A program made the translations under genes and the position numbers. Below, piece by piece: positions 7,927-16,533 of a DNA stretch of 55,791 nt (positions are counted from its first letter, which is position 1; each line of letters starts with the position of its first letter). The stretch spans positions 1 through 55,791 of IMG/VR virus record IMGVR_UViG_3300031841_002239; one strand, written 5' to 3'. Under the pieces are notes generated by a model, which searched no databases, was not told where the DNA came from, and saw only the letters and a list, made by a program, of their open reading frames with translations. This DNA comes from a virus.

Positions 7927-8924
7927 ATTTTGTCGCCTGTGTTATCTCCAACACCAAACCAGGTTTGCATTACCTGATCTGTGTTTAAGACTATTTGTTG
8001 CTCTTGATAATCATTAAGTGCATTAATTACCATATCCACACTTTCATCAAATCTATCAAATAGTTTTGTATCTGGATATAGTTCAGGATACACTAGTCTA
8101 TTAGGCAATACAGGTGTACAACCTAAATATACGGCTTCAGCAACTCCAAAGCCAAAGTTTTCTTGCAAGGCATAACTTACTACTGCTTTACTTTTTCCTA
8201 GTAAACTGTAATATTCTTCCTTGCTAAGATCCATTTCCTGCGTTTTAAGAAATTGTATATCCCTATCAAGTCTTTTAGATACTTGCTCTCGCAGTTCATT
8301 AAACAACCAAGGTTGTTTCTCATCACAAAGTCTACCATTAAAAATAACAATATCTTTTTTAGTTTGCCCTTTGTGTTTTTCTAATCCTGAATAGTCTACA
8401 GGTAAACCTGAAACAACTAATTTATTAGGATTAACCATTCTTTTCTTTATAATATCATTTTTAATGAAATTACTTGCACAATAAATTGTATCACTAATAT
8501 CAAAAATAATATCTTCAAAGTTCTTTGCCCAACGTTCCATATCCCTAACAAAGTCTGTATCAGTAAAACTACCTGCATGTATGATGCCTGTAATTTTAAG
8601 GTTATCCATCTTGTTAAAATATTTCATGTAAGCAATACTTTCTATTCCTGGGAACCATATATCACTAAAGAATAAGGTATCACCATCTGTTATGACACCT
8701 CGTTCTATTAAGTCTGATATCTCTGCTATTTGCAATGCTTTAAATTTACTTGTAAAAGCAGAATTTAAAAATTGTCCTTCAGGAAGTGGAGGAGTTTCAT
8801 ATGTAGGCATAACTTTAATATAGTCAATATTTTCTCTGTTAAGATATTCCTCAATAGCAATATCCATATGAACAGTATATCTACCATCTATGTGTTCTAA
8901 AGGAACATATATTAATTTACTCAT
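7923..8924 (-). CDS. GT-B family glycosyltransferase
   Basis: This 333-residue protein fits a GT4-like fold. The C-terminal half has a strand-turn DIVIFNGRLCDEKQPWLF and the acceptor/donor motif ALQENFGFGVAEAVYLGCTPVLPNR, with the E-x7-E-like pair of retaining glycosyltransferases. The N-terminus lacks a signal peptide, so it acts in the cytoplasm. Coupled to galE, it could decorate phage DNA, or host or virion surface sugars. The family cannot settle which. Confidence 0.78.
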   Translation of the reverse strand: MSKLIYVPLEHIDGRYTVHMDIAIEEYLNRENIDYIKVMPTYETPPLPEGQFLNSAFTSKFKALQIAEISDLIERGVITDGDTLFFSDIWFPGIESIAYMKYFNKMDNLKITGIIHAGSFTDTDFVRDMERWAKNFEDIIFDISDTIYCASNFIKNDIIKKRMVNPNKLVVSGLPVDYSGLEKHKGQTKKDIVIFNGRLCDEKQPWLFNELREQVSKRLDRDIQFLKTQEMDLSKEEYYSLLGKSKAVVSYALQENFGFGVAEAVYLGCTPVLPNRLVYPELYPDTKLFDRFDESVDMVINALNDYQEQQIVLNTDQVMQTWFGVGDNTGDKI

Positions 8925-9060
8925 CGCCTAAATCTCCATAATCAACAACATCAGTAATTTTGTCATCTAAACTTTGTGCAAAATCGTTTTTCTTATCTGC
9001 CTCATTTTTAGAAATAAAGTTAGGCTTAGATTCTGTATTACTTTTGTCGTCTTTTTCCAT
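8917..9060 (-). CDS. Hypothetical acidic small protein, 47 aa
   Basis: ATG 9060 is chosen over an extended non-ATG frame that would run into the histone-like gene. The protein is highly charged (MEKDDKSNTESKPNF...) and ends DVVDYGDLGDE. It is probably disordered and unrecognised. It overlaps the glycosyltransferase start by 8 bases. Confidence 0.45.
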   Translation of the reverse strand: MEKDDKSNTESKPNFISKNEADKKNDFAQSLDDKITDVVDYGDLGDE

Positions 9061-9061
9061 A

Positions 9062-9238
9062 TTACATTGAATTCCTTTTTTCTTGGATTTCAGTTCTTCT
9101 TGTTTTAGCAAGTTTAGTAAGTTCCATAAGTGCCTTTCTAGCTCTTGTTGAACTAGCCTTTACACCATTTACTTCAAACTTTTCATGTTCTGCTAAGTAT
9201 GTTTCCATTGCTACTTTTAATTGTAGATGCGTTTCCAT
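9062..9238 (-). CDS. Histone H1/Hc1-like small DNA-binding protein, 58 aa
   Basis: A strong AAAGGAG ribosome site precedes ATG 9238. The product has the pattern FEVNGVKASSTRARKALMEL followed by TKLAKTRRTEIQEK, basic and helical. It resembles the Hc1-like proteins seen in cyanophages and T4-like marine phages. It probably binds or compacts DNA, or organises modified phage DNA. The gene lies between the QueD-like gene and a tiny unknown. Confidence 0.6.
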   Translation of the reverse strand: METHLQLKVAMETYLAEHEKFEVNGVKASSTRARKALMELTKLAKTRRTEIQEKRNSM

Positions 9239-9250
9239 ATTTTTCTCCTT

Positions 9251-9625
9251 TTATGGTAATTTTACATATTCCATTTCAGCACCATTTTCATTATCTTCTG
9301 CTACTGAAATTTTTACCCAACGGCCAGGATACTTATTCTGTATCTGTTCCGCCAAATTATCTGCGATCATCTCGCATGACTTGTTATTAAGTTGTATAAC
9401 TTCTTCGTTATACAAACTTTCAAGCCATCTTTTAAACTGTATAAACTCGATGTCTCTATCATCATGAAACACTTCAATCCACACTTTAAAGTGGAAAATA
9501 TGTCTGTGTTTATACCCTAAAAAACTTACGTCGTCCCAATCGCCTGTTGCTAAATTAGGATCTGTGTCTGCTCCAGGATAGAAATGTATCCCTTCTTTAC
9601 TAAATGTTACCCAAATACTTCTCAT
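9251..9625 (-). CDS. queD: QueD-like / 6-pyruvoyl-tetrahydropterin synthase family protein
   Basis: This 124-residue protein has the length of QueD. Possible zinc histidines are H14 (GIHFYP) and H40/H42 (YKHRHIFHF). A strand pattern IEFIQFKRWLE follows, then NKSCEMIADNLAEQI and a C-terminal VAEDNENGAEMEY that resembles the family's acidic pocket. QueD makes 6-carboxy-tetrahydropterin from FolE's product. The usual active-site Cys just before the HxH is not in its expected place, so it is either diverged or uses another residue. Its place in one operon with DpdA, and FolE and QueE in the next, supports the call. Confidence 0.65.
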   Translation of the reverse strand: MRSIWVTFSKEGIHFYPGADTDPNLATGDWDDVSFLGYKHRHIFHFKVWIEVFHDDRDIEFIQFKRWLESLYNEEVIQLNNKSCEMIADNLAEQIQNKYPGRWVKISVAEDNENGAEMEYVKLP

Positions 9626-9651
9626 AATAATCTGCCTTCTATAGTGTTTAT

Positions 9652-9828
9652 TTACAGTTTATCCAGTTCTTCAATCAGTTCTTCTGGTATTTCTGCACCG
9701 TTTTTTATTAAGAATTTAAACAATAAAACTACCAATGCCTGTATATCTTCCTCATATTGGAAGTCTCCGTCATAAGATGCGTATGTTTGTATTCCGTCAT
9801 CGTCTGTTGCTGTTATATCTATTTTCAT
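9652..9828 (-). CDS. Hypothetical small acidic protein, 58 aa
   Basis: ATG 9828 overlaps the TGA of the upstream gene. The sequence begins MKIDITATDDDGIQTYASYDG and ends in an acidic helix EIPEELIEELDKL. It is not recognised. A small acidic partner of neighbouring enzymes, or an inhibitor, is possible but unproven. Confidence 0.55.
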   Translation of the reverse strand: MKIDITATDDDGIQTYASYDGDFQYEEDIQALVVLLFKFLIKNGAEIPEELIEELDKL

Positions 9829-10331
9829 TCTACTGGCTTATCGCCTCCATCAGTGTATTTAGACCAAGGAATAAAATGTTCCTTATCTAATACATCTTGT
9901 AATTGCATTGACCAAGTACCTTCATTGGTCTTGTCAAACCCTTTATCAGCAATTTTAAATGCTGTATTAAAGTTGTATTTAGATGAACTAGGCAATACTG
10001 CGGTTATAACAGGTATAAAATTGCTATAATCATGTAACCCCATTTTAAATATATCTTCTGCATACTTAACTTCAAATTCTAATGTAACCTTAACACCATT
10101 ATCGCATAAATGCAAAAGTAGTTCTTCCCAAAGTTTCCATTGATCAAATCTCTCTGCATCAAAATAGCATAAGTGTATATGAGTACATTTTTCATTTAAT
10201 GCTCTACTTAAAATTTCTTCTACTGGTTGCCAACCTGCTACAAACAAAGTAGTTTCACCTTGTGCAACGGTATGCTCAACTTCTTTACCAACAAAGAATT
10301 TTACGTCATTAAAATTAGGCTTATCTTTCAT
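9825..10331 (-). CDS. Hypothetical protein next to DpdA, 168 aa
   Basis: No PP-loop, so it is not QueC. The sequence alternates strands and helices, for example THIHLCYFDAERFDQWKLW and VKVTLEFEVKYAED, and carries a moderately conserved-looking FIPVITAVLPSSSKYN. It lies 3 bases from dpdA and overlaps a tiny acidic gene. Its position inside the deazaguanine operon suggests a role in that pathway. Confidence 0.65.
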   Translation of the reverse strand: MKDKPNFNDVKFFVGKEVEHTVAQGETTLFVAGWQPVEEILSRALNEKCTHIHLCYFDAERFDQWKLWEELLLHLCDNGVKVTLEFEVKYAEDIFKMGLHDYSNFIPVITAVLPSSSKYNFNTAFKIADKGFDKTNEGTWSMQLQDVLDKEHFIPWSKYTDGGDKPVE

Positions 10332-10334
10332 TTA

Positions 10335-11870
10335 CTATGCCTCAAAGTCTCCAGACATAATATCATGTGTTTTAGCACCAATATCATCATCCATATCAAA
10401 CTCTTCCTCTTCAAAGAAAGCACCAAATCCTGCATTAGTTTTAGCACCAAAGCTCAACTCATCTAATAATTTAATATTTTTTTCAATTAAGTCATATGCT
10501 TCATCAATAGATAATTTAGGGTCTAATACTTCCTGACAAAAACTATCGAAGTATAATGCTTTTGCAGGTACATAAGGACTAAACTCATTACTCTTACCAC
10601 TTGATTTGTCTTTTATAAAGTCACTGTAATGTATATTAGTTCTGTACTTTTCTACATCTGCTAACCTGTTTGCTTCTTGTACCGCAGTAATATGGTTGTA
10701 CACACTATGACCCATGTAATATAAGTAACTTTGTGTGTCCCAACTTGTACTGTCTGGTCCTTTTGCTTTACCGTTCTTGTCTTCGTCTCCTTCTGCCATT
10801 GCACAAATATCTCCAGCAGTTAGCCTGCTCATTATAGGAGAGTGTGCAAAAGGCATAGGCATATCAGACCCTTTAAGTGCCTGATTGTCTATTGCTCTGT
10901 CCATTAAGTAACTGAACTTCTTAGGATGGAAACTGTTATGTGTATATGTACTACCATATGCACTATTAACAAACGGACTTGCGGCATCCATACTCAAACA
11001 TATTTCTGGACTATCATGTTTTCTTAACATTCTTTGTATGCTAGTTAAGTAACATGCCCAGTCTAGTTTACCTGTACCTAGGAAATGTATCCAACCTTTG
11101 TCTTTAAGTAAGCCATCTTCTCTAAGTTTTAATATACGTCTTAGTGCCATTCTCATATTACGTTTTTGTAAATCAGCAAATGCATATCCTTCTAATGCAA
11201 GTTCACTATTGCCATATGCTTCTTGGCAAAACTTAGGATCACTAAAGTTTTTAACATTTTCATACCACTCATCACAAGTAGGTTGGTCAACACCACTCAT
11301 TACATTTAAGAACTTACACTTACCTGGTGTTCTGTTCTTCATGTAGTAATCTAAGTTGTACAAACTAATTGTCATAGTTTGCTCAAATGTTTCTAAACCT
11401 GTTTTCTTATTAAAAGGAGGGAAGGCGGCAAAAGGAGGTACATCAAGTGTCATTGCCCAATCACATTGTTCTTCTTCCCATTTAAGTATTTTATCTACTA
11501 GCTCTATCCTGGCAGGATCATCTGGGTTAATAGCATTAGCCCAATCCATTTTAATAACACCTGTGGCAATCTGGAAACCACCGGAGTCTCCTAGTATCAT
11601 TGTTTTACTTCTATCTCTGTCAGTAATCATAGGCTCGCCATCTAACTTTGTTAAGTCTAACTGAGCATGACCGGCTGAATACAATCCCCAAGGATAATGA
11701 TAGTAAGTGTCTTTGTCTTTTAGGAAATCCATACCTTCATGGCCTAATTCAAAGCCTTCAGGTATCCTGCCACCATCTTTAGCAATTTTTTCTAATTGCT
11801 TTACATAGAAACTACTAATAGCAGGTAAGTATAAGGCGTAGTCTCTTTGTGTCTTTCCTAAATCGTACAT
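10335..11870 (-). CDS. dpdA: DpdA-type deazaguanine DNA transglycosylase (TGT fold)
   Basis: This 511-residue protein has the TGT-family active-site segment LGDSGGFQ (D95 in residues 95-100), then AMTLDVPPFA near residue 142, a conserved-looking FLGTGKLDWACY, and CLSMDAASPF near residue 297 where the catalytic Asp is expected. TGT enzymes swap guanine for a 7-deazaguanine base. The phage DpdA branch does so in DNA, which protects against restriction. It is longer than tRNA TGTs and lacks an obvious zinc CxCxxC site. It overlaps the gp45 stop by one base and is in the same operon as the sliding clamp, which fits action on newly made DNA. Confidence 0.85.
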   Translation of the reverse strand: MYDLGKTQRDYALYLPAISSFYVKQLEKIAKDGGRIPEGFELGHEGMDFLKDKDTYYHYPWGLYSAGHAQLDLTKLDGEPMITDRDRSKTMILGDSGGFQIATGVIKMDWANAINPDDPARIELVDKILKWEEEQCDWAMTLDVPPFAAFPPFNKKTGLETFEQTMTISLYNLDYYMKNRTPGKCKFLNVMSGVDQPTCDEWYENVKNFSDPKFCQEAYGNSELALEGYAFADLQKRNMRMALRRILKLREDGLLKDKGWIHFLGTGKLDWACYLTSIQRMLRKHDSPEICLSMDAASPFVNSAYGSTYTHNSFHPKKFSYLMDRAIDNQALKGSDMPMPFAHSPIMSRLTAGDICAMAEGDEDKNGKAKGPDSTSWDTQSYLYYMGHSVYNHITAVQEANRLADVEKYRTNIHYSDFIKDKSSGKSNEFSPYVPAKALYFDSFCQEVLDPKLSIDEAYDLIEKNIKLLDELSFGAKTNAGFGAFFEEEEFDMDDDIGAKTHDIMSGDFEA

Positions 11871-12616
11871 TAACTTCTCGCAGGTAATAAGTATGTGTAT
11901 TTTGCCATTCCGCTGTCTACAATAATTTGTAGTAGGCCTTGATCATTAATACTCATTACACAATTACCAGTATCACTTAGCCTTAATATTTTTAATACAA
12001 TATCTAAAGGCCATTTCCAGTCACCTGTAATGCTACCATCAATATCACTATTAATTAAAATTTTTGTTCTGTCACTTACACCATCACCAATATGGAACCA
12101 TAAACTAGTACCATCAGTTTTAGGACTAAAGTTCGCCTCAAATCCACCTAACACACTATTAAAGTATGCCATGTCTTTTAAATTTTTATCAGTAGGCACA
12201 ATGTTTAAATCAAACTCAGCACCTTTAAACTTAATTGCTTTAAGTTGCTGGTTAATAACATCTGCTAACATAAATCTGTAATGTGCATCATTTCCATCTG
12301 CACTTGTAAATTCTACTTCAACAGGAACAGTTTCGCCATTACGGTCTTGTGTGTTTATTTTAACGTCTGAACCTTCGCCATCAAATCCAGGATATTGTAA
12401 GTAGCCCTGTAATACCTGCATTCTGCTTAACCCAACAGTTGAGTCCACAAACTCAGGATAAGGGTTATGTGTCTCACCTTTAAAGATTACAGTTTTGTCT
12501 GCATCTACTGTTTCAACAGTAGTTTTTTCAACATCACCGGAAATCTTAACCATTTCAAATATACCTAAACCATGTGTATGTTTAAGTACGTCTTTCATTA
12601 TGTCTTTAATTGCCAT
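11870..12616 (-). CDS. 45: Sliding clamp gp45
   Basis: This 248-residue protein (T4 gp45 is 228) has the start, length and strand-rich pattern of T4-like clamps. It includes the ILKILRLSDTGNCVMSIND region and a C-terminal AKYTYLLPAR. It tethers the polymerase to DNA and, in T4, also activates late transcription through gp33/gp55. A consensus promoter lies upstream, and dpdA follows with a one-base overlap. Confidence 0.85.
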   Translation of the reverse strand: MAIKDIMKDVLKHTHGLGIFEMVKISGDVEKTTVETVDADKTVIFKGETHNPYPEFVDSTVGLSRMQVLQGYLQYPGFDGEGSDVKINTQDRNGETVPVEVEFTSADGNDAHYRFMLADVINQQLKAIKFKGAEFDLNIVPTDKNLKDMAYFNSVLGGFEANFSPKTDGTSLWFHIGDGVSDRTKILINSDIDGSITGDWKWPLDIVLKILRLSDTGNCVMSINDQGLLQIIVDSGMAKYTYLLPARS

Positions 12617-12640
12617 TCATTTCTCCAAGATTAATATATC

Positions 12641-12668
12641 ATTATACATTGTTATTTAGATAAGTCAA
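12641..12668 (-). promoter_or_regulatory. Sigma70-type promoter, TTGACT-N16-TATAAT
   Basis: -10 TATAAT (complement at 12641-12646) and -35 TTGACT (12663-12668), 16 bases apart, 25 bases before the gp45 ATG. It should drive clamp, DpdA, QueD-like, histone-like, glycosyltransferase and epimerase genes together. Confidence 0.82.
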
Positions 12669-12687
12669 GTTGTTTTTAACCATTTTT

Positions 12688-15363
12688 TTAGAATTCAAAA
12701 AACGTTGATAACGTTTCACTTTGTGTAGTCCTGCTTAAATCAAAGCCCATAGGACCAATAACATTAGCAACTTTTTTATCTAATACTGTTTCTTCCATTG
12801 CCTCTTCATCAAATGGTAAATCCTTAAACCATTGTGGCAAATTAAGTTCATCTGTAGGATATGCTACACTAGTATATCCCATTGGATTATTTTTAAGTTT
12901 ACATACAATTACTTTAGCACCGTCTGTTACTGATAAACTATACGCATCACTGTTTGCTTTTTTAAGATTGTTCCAATTAATACTAGCTCTAACATGCCCA
13001 GGTATCATATTGCTTTTGCCTTCATTTTTAAGAGCATGTAATTTATGTAACGTATTTGTATTAGGTGCTCTGGCTTGCTCCATCATTTTAGATGTATACA
13101 TAGTAACATTATTAGCACGTTTAGGCATACCCTTGCCCCATGGCTCTAACTCTTTAAAATACTTTTTAAACTCTTTAATTTTTTCTATTACATGTTCTTC
13201 GCCTAAACCATTTAAACAATCTACTAATAATTCTTCTAAAAAGTCTTGTATAAACTCAGGAGTGTCAGAACGTTTAATTTCTAAACCCATTGCCTTTAGT
13301 TTGCCACCTTCAGGCTGATAACCTTCAATATCTAAACACAATATACCATATCTCTTTTTAGTTAAAAACAATCCTGCTCTGCCAACAACTTCTCTACCAG
13401 CAATCATTACAGCACCACGTTCCAAAGGAACATTAAATGTGTCTTTTAAAAACTTAGGAAATGTACCACTCACTGTGTCTGATACATGATCATATAACTT
13501 AATAGCACTATCCATATCTAATGCTTGTTCACCCATAATAGGTGCCGCACTAAAATACACAGAATCAGTATCACCATAAATTATTGTTTCGCCTTCATAA
13601 TCATATTCGCCTGTAAATATTCTGTTTGTCTCAGCCGCCATATGCTTCGTAATAGCTCTGCCTGTTAGTGTTGTGCTTTGTCCTATACGTTTGTCATAAA
13701 ACCTACAATGAGGATTAAGTATTGCACCATACAAACTGTTTAACTGAATCTTTTTAACTAACTGCCTTTTATCCCAATATACCTGCTCTGCGCCTTCTGA
13801 TTCTTTTTTCTTCTTCTGCATACGTTGTCTATCAGTATACCAAAGTTCCAATAAGCCAGGCACAATACCTTGTACGTCAGTTGTAAATATTGTGCCGTTA
13901 GCACTAATATTCCAGGGTTGGCCACTATTAAAAACTAAGTTATAAACGTCAGCACCTGTTACTTCATGTACTCCACCATCTTCCATTTCTAACTTCATCA
14001 TATGGTCAACGTCTTTGCTTTTAACAAACTCAAACTCGTTTGTACCAAACTTGCCATGCCAAGCATCAGCAAAACTTTTCTTCTCTAATTTTTGTGCATT
14101 TGTAATTTCTTCTAATGTATAACTAGGATCTAATTGTCCCACAATAGTCTCAGGCGCCATATTAAGAGCCCTAAACACACTAGGATATAGACTGTTTAAA
14201 TCCATACTGCCTACCCAGTCATGATATCCTTTCTTAGGCGTAGCCACAAAGGCACCTGCCGCACTATCACGTTCAGATGATTTAGGCTTATCAGGAACTA
14301 CCATGCCACGTCTATGTGCTTCATTTATAATTGCTTGTTCAGTTGTTGCTACAGCACCCATAGTTGTTGGAATTAATACTGTATTTTCATGTGCAATAAT
14401 GTTTGCTAGATCAACAAACTGTAGTTTCTTATCCAGTTTATCCAACAGCATAACGTCTTGTATGTTATATTCACAAAACTTTAAGAAGTCATGATTGTAA
14501 AGTCTATCTAAACTACCTTCATATGGAACTTTCTTTTCACCAACTTCCATTTCACCAATATAGTCTAATCTATAACTATGGCGTTCTTCATAGTTATATT
14601 TTCTATAAAGCTCTAAGTAATCTAAATGTATTCTACCTACTAAATCATATGTAACAACTTCACTGCCAAACTTTTCATACTCTCTTCTCTTAGGCAGTTT
14701 TTTCATCAAACACATACGTCTTGTTTCTGCTTTACCTAATGTTTTAGTAATCCTATTAACTGTATAAGGTATATCATATCCTTCACTGTTCCAGCCACTA
14801 AGTACGTCAGCATCTTCTATAATATCTAAAAATGTATCTAACATCTCCTTTTCTGTTTTAAACAGCATTACTTCAGGTAGAGGCTTAACAACTTCTTGTG
14901 CCTGTTCCCAACTTAAAGTTTTAGGAGGTACTGCTAAACATATCATTGCATCCATCCACTGTAAGTAAACACCTATTGCTGTTATGGGAGTAAATGGGTC
15001 AGAAGGACTACTGTATCCACGTTGTGGATCGAAGTCTACCTCAATATCAAAAAATGCTACATTTAGATCTGGTGCATCAGCACCGTTGTAGTCTTGTGCT
15101 AATACTTTATTAATAGGCCTTATATCGCTCTCGAATGTTTTATTACTGCTATGTATACCTAAATTTTTCTTAAAGTCTTTTATATTAGCACATCTTAGTT
15201 CAGTTACAGGGTCACCGTAAATGCTTTTATGTTTACCATGTGGGTCAGCATAATAAAAATTATGTGTGGGACTTATTTCTTTTATAATACGTTTGCCATC
15301 AATACGCTCAACGACAGTAACAATGTCCTTGCCTTGATCGTAAAATGCGTCAACGTAACTCAT
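12688..15363 (-). CDS. 43: DNA polymerase gp43 (family B)
   Basis: This 891-residue protein is close to T4 gp43 (898). It has the exonuclease Asp-x-Glu in FFDIEVDFD, motif A DLNSLYPSV, motif B KIQLNSLYGA and motif C YGDTDSVYF. The C-terminus ends LSTFFEF, consistent with the clamp-binding tail of T4 polymerase. It is a complete replicative polymerase with proofreading. It has its own promoter and stands next to gp45. Confidence 0.97.
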   Translation of the reverse strand: MSYVDAFYDQGKDIVTVVERIDGKRIIKEISPTHNFYYADPHGKHKSIYGDPVTELRCANIKDFKKNLGIHSSNKTFESDIRPINKVLAQDYNGADAPDLNVAFFDIEVDFDPQRGYSSPSDPFTPITAIGVYLQWMDAMICLAVPPKTLSWEQAQEVVKPLPEVMLFKTEKEMLDTFLDIIEDADVLSGWNSEGYDIPYTVNRITKTLGKAETRRMCLMKKLPKRREYEKFGSEVVTYDLVGRIHLDYLELYRKYNYEERHSYRLDYIGEMEVGEKKVPYEGSLDRLYNHDFLKFCEYNIQDVMLLDKLDKKLQFVDLANIIAHENTVLIPTTMGAVATTEQAIINEAHRRGMVVPDKPKSSERDSAAGAFVATPKKGYHDWVGSMDLNSLYPSVFRALNMAPETIVGQLDPSYTLEEITNAQKLEKKSFADAWHGKFGTNEFEFVKSKDVDHMMKLEMEDGGVHEVTGADVYNLVFNSGQPWNISANGTIFTTDVQGIVPGLLELWYTDRQRMQKKKKESEGAEQVYWDKRQLVKKIQLNSLYGAILNPHCRFYDKRIGQSTTLTGRAITKHMAAETNRIFTGEYDYEGETIIYGDTDSVYFSAAPIMGEQALDMDSAIKLYDHVSDTVSGTFPKFLKDTFNVPLERGAVMIAGREVVGRAGLFLTKKRYGILCLDIEGYQPEGGKLKAMGLEIKRSDTPEFIQDFLEELLVDCLNGLGEEHVIEKIKEFKKYFKELEPWGKGMPKRANNVTMYTSKMMEQARAPNTNTLHKLHALKNEGKSNMIPGHVRASINWNNLKKANSDAYSLSVTDGAKVIVCKLKNNPMGYTSVAYPTDELNLPQWFKDLPFDEEAMEETVLDKKVANVIGPMGFDLSRTTQSETLSTFFEF

Positions 15364-15386
15364 AGATGTGCTATCCTCATACTGTT

Positions 15387-15415
15387 ATTATACAGTAATA
15401 GTAGTATAAAGTCAA
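15387..15415 (-). promoter_or_regulatory. Sigma70-type promoter, TTGACT-N17-TATAAT
   Basis: -10 complement at 15387-15392 and -35 complement at 15410-15415 with 17 bases between, 24 bases before the polymerase ATG. Confidence 0.85.
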
Positions 15416-15419
15416 TTAA

Positions 15420-15683
15420 TTATAGTGTTTTACCAACAGATTCCAAAATAGTTTCTAGTTCGTCAAACTTATCGAACTCATCTTGGAACTTGGCTTTGTG
15501 AGCAATCTTTACTGCTTTCATTAAAACACCAGGCTTAAGATCCATTTCCTCTGCTATTGCTTTAACAGTTTCACGGAGGCCTGTGCTTAGAGCATCAACT
15601 TCATGTAGAACTTGATCTCCTTCCTGAATTAATTTTTTAAGCCTTGCTACTTCTTCTTGATTGAATGTTTTATTAAATGCCAT
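15420..15683 (-). CDS. dsbA: DsbA-like double-stranded DNA-binding protein, 87 aa
   Basis: ATG 15683 is chosen, with AGGA 8 bases before it; the longer frame begins with TTG. Residues LSTGLRETVKAIAEEMDLKP, followed by a helical MKAVKIAHKAKF, match the small DsbA protein of T4-like phages. In T4 it binds DNA and modulates late promoters. It lies immediately upstream of the polymerase promoter. Confidence 0.72.
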   Translation of the reverse strand: MAFNKTFNQEEVARLKKLIQEGDQVLHEVDALSTGLRETVKAIAEEMDLKPGVLMKAVKIAHKAKFQDEFDKFDELETILESVGKTL

Positions 15684-15894
15684 TGTTTGTATCCTGTATG
15701 CCAATATTTATTTGTAATGGTTCTATTATAACAGGATTTACGGTAGAGTCAACAGATATTTCAAAAACACCTTTAACTCCTGGAAATTGTTGGAAAGATA
15801 GGTTTTCTAGAATAGACCTATCTGTTATTTTTTGATTAGTTTTTTTATCGTAAGCGATAAATTCGTTGCCATTATAATGGACTTCTAAAATCAT
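15673..15894 (-). CDS. Hypothetical protein, 73 aa
   Basis: Begins MILEVHYNGNEFIAYDKKTNQ, a beta-rich pattern with a predicted strand repeat toward the C-terminus. Unrecognised. It overlaps dsbA by 11 bases and the upstream gene's stop by one base. Confidence 0.55.
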   Translation of the reverse strand: MILEVHYNGNEFIAYDKKTNQKITDRSILENLSFQQFPGVKGVFEISVDSTVNPVIIEPLQINIGIQDTNNGI

Positions 15895-16202
15895 TACACC
15901 TCTACAGAGGCTTCAAATGTAAATTTAATATCAGGAAACTCTTCAAAAAGTTGATCTGATATCTCATCTCCCTCTACTGAATCTATTTCATCTTCAAGTA
16001 TGATTTCGTATATAAACATATCACCTTCGTCATCTTCGCTAGTGTATGCCATTACTTCTATACCTACTTTAGATTTTTCGTCATCATATGCTGTTAAAAG
16101 TTTAGTTGGTACAACACTTTGTACAATATCGAAATACACAATAACGTCCTCATCACTGAGTTCTTCTCGTGTCAACATTCTTACAAAGTGTTTAATGAAC
16201 AT
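15894..16202 (-). CDS. Hypothetical acidic protein, 102 aa
   Basis: ATG 16202 is preferred because it follows the upstream stop at 16207 closely and has a purine-rich TAAAGGTAAG before it. The longer frame enters the EF-hand gene. The protein is strongly acidic (TSEDDEGDMFIYEIILEDE) with no hydrophobic segment. Unknown function. Confidence 0.55.
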   Translation of the reverse strand: MFIKHFVRMLTREELSDEDVIVYFDIVQSVVPTKLLTAYDDEKSKVGIEVMAYTSEDDEGDMFIYEIILEDEIDSVEGDEISDQLFEEFPDIKFTFEASVEV

Positions 16203-16206
16203 ACTA

Positions 16207-16533
16207 TTACTTACCTTTACTAAATGCTTGAGCACCAAAGAAAGCGGCAACAATACCAGCAACTGCTACAAAGTATGTAGCCGCCATATCGCCTAATATT
16301 TCACTTGCTTGGTTAAGTCCAGCCAATACTGCAATTACTACAGCAAATGGATATAGTAACATACCACTTAAGGCAAACCATGCCATGCTTCTTTGAGCAT
16401 CACGCATAGCATCCATATCTTCTAATTCTTTACGTTTAAATTCTAAAAACATTGCCTCTTCGGCCTTGCTTACTTTTCCATCACCGTTTGTGTCAGCAGG
16501 ATGAAATTCTTTCTTAACTGTGTCTTCTGCCAT
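16207..16533 (-). CDS. EF-hand membrane protein, candidate holin
   Basis: This 108-residue protein has an N-terminal EF-hand-like loop DTNGDGKVSKAEE (about residues 14-26) followed by two transmembrane helices (about 50-72 and 83-103). The Asp/Asn/Asp ligands of a calcium loop are present. Small two-helix membrane proteins expressed late are common holins. A late box GATAAATA lies 29 bases before the ATG. A calcium-sensing N-terminus on a membrane protein would be unusual. Holin function is inference from topology and promoter. Confidence 0.6.
   Translation of the reverse strand: MAEDTVKKEFHPADTNGDGKVSKAEEAMFLEFKRKELEDMDAMRDAQRSMAWFALSGMLLYPFAVVIAVLAGLNQASEILGDMAATYFVAVAGIVAAFFGAQAFSKGK

Noticed and set aside
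9825-10331. QueC (preQ0 synthase)
   Set aside because: The PP-loop SGGxDS and zinc cysteines of QueC are absent.
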